The notes beneath the pieces were generated by a model. That model worked only from the letters and a program-made list of their open reading frames with translations, was not told the DNA's origin and did no database searches. DNA of 64,000 nt from Heterostelium multicystogenum (lineage: Eukaryota; Evosea; Eumycetozoa; Acytosteliales; Acytosteliaceae), in NCBI GenBank assembly GCA_003667245.1, contig RCNN01000046.1, forward strand, positions 1 to 64,000. The letters are read 5' to 3'. The translations under genes and the position numbers were made by a program. Shown piece after piece: positions 1-9,853 of the stretch. Position 1 is the stretch's first letter. Every line of letters starts with the position of its first letter.

Positions 1-257
1 ATTATAATAATTCAAAATATTCAGATTAAATAGCATTTTCATCAACTTGATGAAAACATCATAATCACTCAATTTGTAATCTTCAATTCATTTCAGCTCA
101 ATCCCATCCAATCCAAGTAAAGCCAATTCATATAAATTCGATCATTTCAACATTTGATCATAGTTGTATTATCATTTGGACAAAAAAAAACAAAAAAACA
201 GAGTTTAGATTTATAGGTTAGTAAAGTTTCTACTTTTACATCGGTACAAAGAACAAA

Positions 258-1797
258 ATGAAATTTGGTAAAAAGAAAGAGAAGGAAGAAGACTCTCTGA
301 GTCCAAGTAAGAAAGAAAAGAAAGAAAAGAAAGAAAAGAGAGATAAAAAGAGTAGTAAAAAAGAAAGTAACAGTTCTGATTCAAATACTGCTCAGTCACC
401 ATCGAATGTTTTAAGTGGAAAAGTATTTGGTTCAAGACTGTTGGACAACTTGGAAATTCCACCCATCATCATCCAAACTATCGAGTATTTAGAGGCAAAC
501 GCATTACAGACTCCAGGAATATTCAGAGAGAGCGGATCCCAACAACAGATCCAACAATATCGAGCTTTATTTGAACAAGAGAAGCCAGTGACCTTCCAAC
601 CACACGAGTGCCATGTTGTCGCTTCTATTCTAAAATTATATCTACGTGGACTCCAAGATTCCATTATTATCATTCGAAAATGTAAATTGCATTTTACATC
701 AAATTTGGAATGATTGTAGTAACTAATATGACAATTGTTTCTAATAGTACAATTATGTTTGTTGCTTGCGAGTCTATCAATGATGAAAAAGTCAAGTTAG
801 AAGTTGTCAAGAAAGTGTTGAAACTTTTGCCAATAACCAATCTTTAAGGTTCTAAAGTATATATTTGAATTTTTGGTAAAAGTTGTTGCCAATTCTGATT
901 ACCAACCAAAATGACTACCGATTCATGTATGTTATATTATCGACATTCTTTATGAGTATTTACTTATATATATGGTATTATAGTGAGTGTTTGTATTTCT
1001 ACCAACTATTCTGAGAGACCAGAGGCTCATACAGACCAAGAGGTGCTACAGTTTACAGTCGAAGATTCAAAGAGTACCAAAACATTGATGGCAACCATCA
1101 TTTGTAACTACGAAAGTATATTTGAAGATCCAACACTTTTTTGTTAGGACCAGACAGACTAGAGCAATTACAGAATTCTGCACACCAAGTATACATGTTA
1201 AATATCCACAGCAACTCAACAAGCAACCCCTTCCACCTCCTCCCAGTCTCACCATTTCACCATTAAACTCGAATACTTCAACACCATCACTTATTAGTCC
1301 AAGAACAATCTCAGTACCAACACCAATCCCAACACCAACCCCATCTACAGCCGCTGTTTCAAATAACTCAAGTAACACTTCACCAAATAGCACACCAAGT
1401 TCCACACCAAACTCAAGCGCACCATCTACACCATCTTCTTCTTACTTAATTGTGACGACAGCACCACCACCACCATCCACTTCACCACCACCACCACTTC
1501 TAGAGACACCTGCACTCACAGTACTTTTACATTACCACCATTACCCTCAAGTCACAACTCAATTTCACCAAACTCATCGACACATAACACACCAGAAGAA
1601 CCAAAGAAATCACTTCCGCTTTACCAGACAAAAGAAATATTTTAAAGACACCACCACCTTTACCAGCGAAGCCACCTACCCTTTTTGTACCAAAGCCTCT
1701 TCCAAAAACAGGTGAAGTTGGATATAATAATAAATGGTTTGGAGATGCAGCTGAAACAAGACCAAGATCAAGTACAACTGCAGTTTTAACCAAATAA
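258..1797 (+). CDS. RhoGAP-domain protein, frame broken several times
   Basis: RhoGAP proteins stimulate GTP hydrolysis by Rho/Rac GTPases. The start follows an A-rich leader. Residues 5-40 are Lys/Glu-rich, and the RhoGAP domain begins near residue 55 with [15 protein letters not shown] and the arginine-finger motif [10 protein letters not shown]. It continues as [14 protein letters not shown], then in other frames as [51 protein letters not shown] and MTTDS. A likely intron (about 928-980) precedes [17 protein letters not shown]. The C-terminal half is Pro/Ser/Thr-rich with PxxP motifs (for example [20 protein letters not shown]) that could bind SH3 domains, ending in SSTTAVLTK. Frame changes occur near 665, 845, 910, 1010 and in the Pro-rich part. 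Either the assembly is poor here or this is a pseudogene. The domain call is firm; the exon map is not. Confidence 0.75.
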
Positions 1798-3708
1798 ATA
1801 AAAACAACATATTTTTGTTAATTTGTTTAGTAAAAGTTCATTCTAATAGGGAAGATCAAATTACGAAACTGTTTCCAATAAATTTATACCTCCATCTATT
1901 TGAAATAAATATGTAAATCTAAAATAATTTCTTCAATAACTTGTTTTCATAAACAGAAACATAGCTTATATAGTTTTTAATGTCTTTTGATATCACATAT
2001 TAGCTAAAAGAATATGTAAAACTATGTCATTGTATCTGTCTGATTTTGGGCATTTGTTATAACTATAATTATATCCTAAGTATACCCCTTTATCAATACA
2101 ATGTGTATATGATATAAACGTTACCTAAAACAATCAGATTTACGCACCCCCTTTTATTGAATATCAACTTAATGTGGTTTAATTGATTAATTTCGTACTA
2201 CTCTTTTTTAGAGAGTATCCAAACATTTTGATTAGTGAGTAAAGTTTGTGATATCAGTTGTTGATTGTGTTTGTCCTTGATTCACCTTGTAATATATATA
2301 TACTCCACTTTTTGCTACTCTTAGTATCACACAGTTCCTTACAAATGCACTTTGATTTTGATAAAACCTATTTTTGTAGGGGGGATGAGTATTGATGAAA
2401 TTGTGATAACACAGATTGTTCAGTAATGTGAGGTTACTCAAATAAAATCCAAAACAATCACAATAAATGTGGAACCATTAAGATAATTTAATTCTATTGA
2501 CTTTTTATTTATTAAAGTCATCTAGATTGTTGTAGAAGGAATCTGTTGAACATGAAATCTAATTGTGAGTTTAAATATATTAACATTGTGTCAGGTTGTA
2601 TATAGATGGGAAGGATCATCACCAGACATATAAATCAAATAATGATTGATTGATGGATAGTTGATGTGTGATTTGTAACAAGATATTATTTGTTTTATTT
2701 TTTGGAAAATCGAGGGTGTATTATAAGACTATTGACATAATAAAATGATGTAGAACTTTTTGTTTTATTACTAATGAAGATATATAATATTGAATGCGAA
2801 TGGATGGTTGATTTGTTTGAGTCATCATCCTTATAGTTGGCAAATCATAATTATTTATTGTAATGAAGTTTGTAGAAGTGATCATCGATTCTGTTGAATT
2901 TTAGATGTTAGTATTTGAATGTGTGTATTATATTCCAAGAAGTTGTTAACAGTACATCGTTTTTTTGTTGGTGTTCAGATATTTCGTGATTTAAAAACAA
3001 GATGAACAAGAGAATAATAATTGAATCAACTACACCAAAGTATAGTATTTATCGATACCTATGCATATGTATAGTTATAATGGATGCAAAATGAACCAAA
3101 TTTTGGCAACCAGCACAGTGCTGATGAAATTATTTTGTTACATTCTATGTCAATTGGTGGAAAATCAGTATCTTTCTCAATGGATGATCAGTTATGATAT
3201 ATTTTGATAAATTTGATTATTGGGTGATAGAGTTTGGGTTGGATCGAATATAAATGATTTAAGATTTTAAAAACATTAACAAGAGCAGTATCCTCTTTTT
3301 ATTCTATACCATGTTATAGACATATGTCCCTCATTTCGAAAGTTTCATCTATTCCACATTCATGATCTATTACTTGTTACAATTTTATTGTAAACTCTTA
3401 TTACAAAAGATGTTTCATCAAAAATATTAAGTATATATAAAAAAACGTTTCAAAACGTATTGGGCACCTCATATGGAGGAAATTTAACTAAAGTTAAAAT
3501 AACGAATTGCAAAACTATTTAAACTCAAATCATAAAGTATTCATTTCAAATCAAAACCTACAGAATCTTTATATATATTATATAATCTTTATTATATATT
3601 TTGTCAATCCTGATTGTTTTTTATTTTTCTATAAACTTCCAGAAACCTATAACTTTAATCCAAATTCCTAATTTCGTATTTTTCCTAAATATAAATCTAA
3701 ATTTAAAA
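1798..3708. other. AT-rich intergenic stretch
   Basis: No convincing gene was found. A minus-strand open frame at 2232-2441 has no good start or recognisable domain. The rest is AT-rich sequence with no dominant repeat. Confidence 0.4.
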
Positions 3709-3930
3709 ATGTTGATTGGTAAGTTTTATTATTTTAATCTAATAAATTACTTTAAAATATACTAATTTATTTATTTTAAAATAGATGCCTTAAAGAACAT
3801 TTCTTTCAAATCTTATGATTTGAAGAATATCTCAAAATCTATTTCAAGCTCACAGTCATCCCAAATTTCCCAGAGTACATCACATATAACCGCAAATGCA
3901 TTCTCAAAACCATTCTGGGCTGCATGGTAA
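3709..3930 (+). CDS. Mini-gene protein, 51 aa, SKPFW..W family
   Basis: Two-exon gene of unknown function. Exon 1 (3709-3718) encodes only MLI plus one base. A 66-nt GT..AG intron (3719-3784, starting gtaagt) splits codon 4 in phase 1. Exon 2 runs from 3785 to TAA at 3928-3930. The protein begins MLIDALKNISFKS, has a Ser/Gln-rich middle and ends FSKPFWAAW. The genes at 4715-4949 (minus) and 8143-8376 (minus) share the 10-nt first exon, the phase-1 intron and the C-terminal SKPFW..W motif, and this conservation is the evidence that all three are real. There is no signal peptide or membrane segment. The tiny first exon recalls dictyostelid hssA-like small genes, but I see no Gly/Cys tail, so relationship to them is only a guess. 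Confidence 0.7.
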
Positions 3931-4255
3931 ACAAACATATATATAAAAGACAATACAGTATCTCATCAGTTTATACATTTAACCATTCAATTGATTAATC
4001 TCTTTTTGATGACAAGAAAACCAATCAATAAATTTTATATTTATTTCCTATTTTTAATTCATATAATATTATATTATTAATTTAGATTTATTTACTCATT
4101 GATTATTAATTTTTTACAATTTTATAGTTTAGTCTAATTTTTCATTTAGTTTATATTATTATTTATAGTATAAATTCAATACTTAATAAAAATATTATTA
4201 GTTTAACATTAATATAATCATACATGCAATTCATATAATAACTTCTATGTGTATG

Positions 4256-4380
4256 AAAAGTGACATAGAAGTAAGAGGAAATAGAAAGGAAGGACACCAA
4301 GCAAAGAGAGGAATGAGATTACATAAGATGAGGATGGAGTATAGAGGAAAAAGAAAGATGGTAGTAGGAGCAAACTATAG
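4256..4380. other. Purine-rich tract between convergent mini-genes
   Basis: About 125 nt of mostly A and G on the plus strand, with repeated gaaag/aggaa-type words, lying between the 3' ends of the mini-genes at 3709 and 4715. The antisense open frame is Leu/Tyr/Phe-rich purely because of this composition. Confidence 0.5.
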
Positions 4381-4714
4381 GTATACAATAATAAAACTAT
4401 TAATAATTTCATAAATGTATTATAGTTCATTTATATCTTTGAATATATGTTTAAAACATTAATGAATCAAAGTTAATTCAATATTCTCCTATTTATATTT
4501 AATTCTTTTTGATTTAAAATAATAATAAAATAAATTAATGTTTATTTATACATATTACAAATTTAAATAATTCTGCAGAAGATTTAAATTTAAGGAAATT
4601 ATACAGGTGTAGATATTTTTACTTTCGATACTTTTGTCGTCAAAAATATACGAATAATAATATTAATGATAAGCAAATATAATATAAGAGTAATGAACGA
4701 ATTATTAATGTCTT

Positions 4715-4949
4715 TTACCAGACAGACCAGAATGGCTTGGAGAATGTTTGTGCTGCTATTTTGTTTGATGATTGATACAAGCTGGACGAGTTGGATTTGA
4801 TTTCAATATATTTCATCTCAGTGTTGATTTGTTGGTCAACTGATGATTTGAATGATAATGATTTTAATGAATCTAAAAATAATAAAAATTAACATTAATA
4901 AATGTTATGTAATAAAGTATTCTCAGTATATCAACTTACTAAACAACAT
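4715..4949 (-). CDS. Mini-gene protein, 55 aa, SKPFW..W family
   Basis: Second member of the mini-gene family and convergent with the one at 3709. Exon 1 (4940-4949) encodes MLF plus one base, followed by a gtaagt donor. The intron spans 4873-4939 and exon 2 runs from 4872 to TAA at 4715-4717. The protein starts MLFNSLKSLSFKSS and ends TFSKPFWSVW. It shares with the 3709 gene the pattern ML-x-(D/N)-(A/S)-LK-(N/S)-(I/L)-SFKS and the C-terminal FSKPFW. The middle is divergent, so the two termini are probably the constrained parts. Upstream (5.37-5.84 kb) lies a cluster of GATGTCATC-type motifs that could be its promoter. Function unknown. Confidence 0.7.
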
Positions 4950-5368
4950 TTTTTGAGGATATTACAATTATTTAAAATTAAAATTTAATCAAAGAGGAGG
5001 AGAATAGATAGTTAGAGATTTATAGAATAGGATGGATGGGATTTGGATTTATTAATTTTATTAATAAGATTTATTAAGTTGTTTTTAATTTATTAACTTA
5101 ATTAGTGTTTTGATTAAATGATGATTTAAACATGATTTTTAATTTCCTTATATAGTTGTATTCGAAATTTAATTTGATCATTAATTAAATGATAATGATT
5201 CATTTGGTATCAGACATATTTTATTGAATAACAAAACAACAGATGGTGATCAAAGTGGTTTTTGATTATAATATATCTTTTAAAAAAGAGAGTTTGTCAA
5301 AAATGATCATAAAATTCAGTTATATATTAAATTTAATTAAAAATGATTTTAATTCTTTAATTAATTTG

Positions 5369-5838
5369 TTGATGTCATATGACTATTTACTTTTGGTACA
5401 ATCCCTAATATGATATACTCATTGGTCAAGGCAATTTTTTCAATACTATTCTAATGACAACACCTTGGATGTCTCCTTTGAATTTCCCAATCACTCAAAT
5501 CCTTCTATCAACCCAAATGATTCAATACAAAGATGTTGATGTCATCATAAAATACTAAATTTCTATAGGATATTAGATTGATTAAATGTTGATGTCAACA
5601 CATTTAATAGTAAAACAGTAATAAAAGATGTAGACAAGTGTTGATGTCATCAAATAATTTACTAACAATATTGATCCAGATTATTTATATCCAATTTAAA
5701 ATGTAAATATTTGTTGACGCTATCCAAAGATTGATTATAAATTTATATAAAATATATAGTGATATATTTTAATTTAATTTAAGAGATATGATGTCATATC
5801 TATAAGGTGCTTTATTCTTCCGAACTTGATGACATCAA
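5369..5838. promoter_or_regulatory. Cluster of TTGATGTCATCA-like motifs
   Basis: Copies seen at 5369-5378 (TTGATGTCAT), 5536-5547 (TTGATGTCATCA), 5589-5600 (TTGATGTCAACA), 5641-5652 (TTGATGTCATCA) and 5827-5838 (same motif inverted), with a weaker ATGATGTCATA near 5789. The core GATGTCATC is nearly palindromic and resembles bZIP/CRE-type half-site pairs. The cluster lies upstream of the mini-gene at 4715-4949 and downstream of the gene at 5984-6339. A regulatory role is inference. Confidence 0.45.
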
Positions 5839-5983
5839 CACATATAGATGATTGCTTTTTATATAAATTATTCTAGACCTTGTTTTACAGGTTAACCTAA
5901 TAATAATATATTATAATATAAAATGAAGTTGTAAATGTTTATTTTAAATATAAATAAATAGTAAAATATTGATTATTCCTGTT

Positions 5984-6339
5984 TTACCATGGTGTGAAGA
6001 AAGGAGCCGATTGTTGGGAACTTGATAAAGGTGTATTTGGTGTATCAATATTACTATTTGAAGTGCGTAATGAAATTGAGAAGTTGCTGTCTGCCATATT
6101 CTCAACTATACTATTAGAACGTTTGATTTGGGGACTTTGAATTTTTGGACTAGATTCTTGTGAGACTGTTGGTTTTTTATTTCTTCTTAATGTTAAATTC
6201 TTTATATTTTCTTTATTTATTTATAAAGATCATTAGTAAATATAAACTATATTAATAAGTTATTAATAAATGATACATACTAATTGTCTTTTTTTGTTAA
6301 AGTATTAAATTTGGATTTATCATTATTATTTGTATCCAT
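5984..6339 (-). CDS. Short Ser/Asn-rich protein ending PFFTPW
   Basis: Minus-strand gene with start ATG at 6339 and TAA at 5984-5986. Exon 1 (6281-6339) encodes MDTNNNDKSKFNTLTKK and a gtatgt donor follows. Exon 2 begins near 6200-6211 and encodes NLTLRRNKKPTVSQESS, then a Ser/Asn-rich stretch ending SSSQQSAPFFTPW. The phases only agree if the A7 run at the end of exon 1 is one base off, like other homopolymer breaks in this window. The aromatic C-terminus (PFFTPW) recalls the SKPFW..W mini-genes on either side, but the N-terminus and intron position differ, so it may be a distant relative or unrelated. Function unknown. No signal peptide or membrane segment. Confidence 0.5.
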
Positions 6340-8142
6340 TATTAATTATTTATTGTTTATTTTAATAAACTTTATCTTTCTTGAATAGATATTCTAATTA
6401 ATTAATCTTTTGTAATAAAACTAAATGATAGTAATGAGGTCCTCTTTAACTTGTTATTTTATAATTTGAAAGCTGTTAATATGTTTATGTTGTTGTAGAA
6501 AATGATTGTTTGATTTAAGGTTTAAATAGTTTCTTCAAACCACTTGTAAAATATCACTGTCTAAATTAAGCCTGATTATGAACAATGTAAGTTAACTGGG
6601 TTTCTACTGTCTACTAGATAGTGTCAAAGTATGATTGGTGATTTCAATCAAATTTGGAAAGTGGAAGTGTGATAATTGATTTTAATGACAGTGTTTTCTC
6701 AAAACAAATGAATGACCATCGAGGTTAGGCATGTCAAGTAAAAAAGTGATTAATATTAAGAGAAAAGTGAGAGGTTGATATAGTTAAATTCGATTAATAT
6801 TTATTTCTTTGGATATATTTAAACTTTGTGGAATTTATCTTTGTTTACCTACCTTAAAACATCATAGAGAGAGGTCAACGTTTTTGTAGTATCCTAAACA
6901 CCAACAAAATTGTGTATATACAAATACCAAATGGTTTAGTGTTGTTTATCGACATTAGAAATTTAAAAATAGATCGTGATTTAACTTTCTGATGATTGTG
7001 ATCAGCAGACAATCAAACGAATCATAGCAATTAACAACAACTAGTATATCTATTTCAAACTCCAACGTGTTTACCTACCCTTTAGGGGATAGAATCATTA
7101 TAAAATAGAAGGCAGTTTTTTCAATATCCCCTCCACAAACACAATCAACTATACAATCTCCCACGCAAATGGTGTTCAAGGACAAAGCAATAACAGCAAT
7201 TATCATCAACAAAACATATAAAATACATTTATATTCATTGACTAGTAGTATTAAAGTACCTCTTTATAAATAATATGTATTCTTTCATACAAACACTACT
7301 TATTAACACATTCTCTCATTCTTAATTTTTATATCTATCGTTTTCTTTTGATTATAAAATGATAATTTCTAAACAGTACTAACATAACATCCATATAAAC
7401 ACTCATTATATATTGGTAAACAATCAAACATTTATTGATCAATTAATATAAAAGTAAGTGTAAATTGACATTTACAGATTTTGATTAGATAAACACAAAC
7501 ACATCAAATCAATCACATCAAAAACAAAAACACACACCATGGAAAATATCACAATCATCATTTTGTTACCTCACATCAAAAATCTCTATATATATTAAAG
7601 TATAACTGATTTCCTTTTATATTCTTGATTTAATCAGTTGATCTCTATAATGTTGATATATAATTTCTGTGTTTTGAATTCAATCATTTATTCATCAAAA
7701 ATAATTCATTATTCTAAATCAATATGGATTTGATTGGATTCTTTTGATATAATGAAATACAAAAGTTAGTTGTTAAGAACAAAAAACTATATAATTATCT
7801 TAAATAAATAATATGAATTATAGGTTATTAATATTTTCATTTAATTAATTAAAGAAACACAGATCCATTCTAATGCAATGATTGGTGAAAATGATTCTTT
7901 GATTGATTAACTTAAATCAATAGTAGGTAGTATGGTTCAATAAATAATAATAATAAATAGTTTGATTTTATTGGGAAATTTTAGATTAATTTGAGGCAAG
8001 TATTTCTATTTTACAAGGAGATGAGCTGTTAACTGCTATCAGTATGACAACTATGTTTGAAGTTTATTCTTGATATGTGGAAAATGATTACTTTTATACA
8101 ATGTAGTTAAATTAAATCAGGAATCTTTTTCATCAAAAACAT
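6340..8142. other. AT-rich intergenic stretch
   Basis: I see no coding signal, RNA gene or repeat family. Short open frames here (for example near 7170 and 7538) are under 35 codons and have no supporting features. Confidence 0.4.
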
Positions 8143-8376
8143 TTACCATACACACCAGAATGGTTTGGAAATTCCAGTTAAACCAATTGAAGATTCCATT
8201 GATTGGACATTTTGATGGTTAGACATAAATGTTGTTGGTTTCTTGTTAATATGTCCATTGAAAGTGGAATTGGAAGATGATACAATAATATTTTTAATAG
8301 AACCTAAATGATTAGAAATATGTTAATAAATTATTCAAATAATATTAAATATTTTGTAATATTTACTAATTAACAT
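8143..8376 (-). CDS. Mini-gene protein, 56 aa, SKPFW..W family
   Basis: Third member of the mini-gene family. Exon 1 (8367-8376) encodes MLI plus one base. The intron spans 8304-8366 (donor gtaaat) and exon 2 runs from 8303 to TAA at 8143-8145. The protein begins MLISSIKNIIVSSS and ends TGISKPFWCVW. The 10-nt first exon, phase-1 split of codon 4 and tail match the genes at 3709 and 4715. Its middle (about residues 15-48, with Asn, Gln and Ser) does not align with the others. Function unknown. A degenerate-looking relative may lie about 1 kb upstream near 9240. Confidence 0.7.
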
Positions 8377-9853
8377 TTTTAATTGATTAATATTCCTTTG
8401 GATTAAATATCTTTATATAAATTATTTAATATATTTATTTATTTAATTAATTTGTTGTTTAATTTGATTTTAATTGACTTCCTCTTCCTTCTCTATTTAT
8501 ATTGTATGCAAACTTGTTGACCAGGAATTCGACTTTGTTGATTTCATATATTTAAAAGAATCCAATAAATCATGAATTTGTGTCAATCCAATTTTAATGA
8601 TGATGTTAGTTATATTATTAATCAATGTAATTTAGTATTCATATGATCATATCAAGTTGGTTTTAGAATACTATAGAGTCACTTTCATTGTTTCCCAATC
8701 ATATTAGTTAAATAGTCTAAGAATGTAAATATTTAAAAGTTGAATGGTATTGGGGGTGGACAACATGAATCTTCTGCTTCTCTTTGGTATTCTGGAATAA
8801 ATAAATAAATTAAAAGTAAAAATCAAACTATCATATGATGTAACTGAAAATTGGGAACACCAAGTGACGAACCACATAATTAGACAATCTTAAAAATCAA
8901 AGTGTGTATGATGTCATGATCAATTTACTAAATGATTTGACAAAATCATTAATATCTAATAAAATGATGCAATCACTTTTATATTTATACAAATGTTCTT
9001 CCTTATTAAAATGTAATATTGATATCATAATGAAATACATTAAGATATATTATTGATACCAACTTTGTTGGAATCATAGTTTAAATGAGTATGACGGTAT
9101 CAATGTTGGAATAATATTAATAGCTAAATATGTTATAAGTATACTACTAAACAAACACACACATATATCATTAATATTTGGATATTAATTAATTAATATA
9201 AACTTGTCGAAATTGAATTATTATTTGATAGGTCTGCATGAAAAACATCACAATACACACAAAAATTGTTGGAATGATTTCCAGACAAAAATAAGGAAAT
9301 GTATAAAGTGTCCATGCAATTCCAATTCTAATTGGAGACTCGGTTTTTTTTAATGTTTTTTTTAATTTGATTTATTTTATTAAAATTTTCTTCTTTTTCA
9401 TCTGAGAAGTTCGGTTAAGATAGCAACAATTTTGGAATAAAGTTGCATCAAGATAAAAACATCAAATATAAGTGATAACTATAGTTATTTATTTATATTA
9501 ATAAATATAATAAAAATCATAACATCACACTGACTATGAGTGAGTGACTGAATGATTGAGTTAGTGGCGATTTTCAATCAAGAATACAGATATATTAAAA
9601 ACCAAATCAAATCAAATCAAAACAAATCATTCACTAATCAAAGACACTCACTACCACACTACACTACCACCACTACACTACAACTTCATTCACACTCTCA
9701 CACTAACAAATAACATAATAATAATAATAATACTATTAGGAAATTAAACAAAAGATTAGCTTCATATTCATACATCTATCAGTATTTATTAAAATTTATC
9801 ATAAAAATAATATATAGAACCTTTCTTGGAAATAAGAACACCCATATTTAAAG
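8377..9853. other. Intergenic, with a possible mini-gene relic near 9238-9290
   Basis: Mostly AT-rich DNA. The 9238-9290 segment resembles the 3' end of the mini-gene at 8143 (shared aaaaacat, atacacac and ttgga..tttcca blocks) but lacks its stop and Trp codons, so it may be a decayed copy. A TTGATGTCATCA-like site (atgatgtcatga) occurs near 8907. Simple CA/CACTA-rich sequence lies at 9640-9710. Confidence 0.3.

Noticed and set aside
2232..2441. 69-codon minus-strand open frame
   Set aside because: It begins at TTG and has no leader, intron signal or recognisable motif. A frame of this length is expected by chance a few times in 64 kb of this composition.
4245..4430. Leu/Tyr/Phe-rich minus-strand frame resembling a membrane protein
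   Set aside because: It is simply the complement of the purine-rich tract at 4256-4380.
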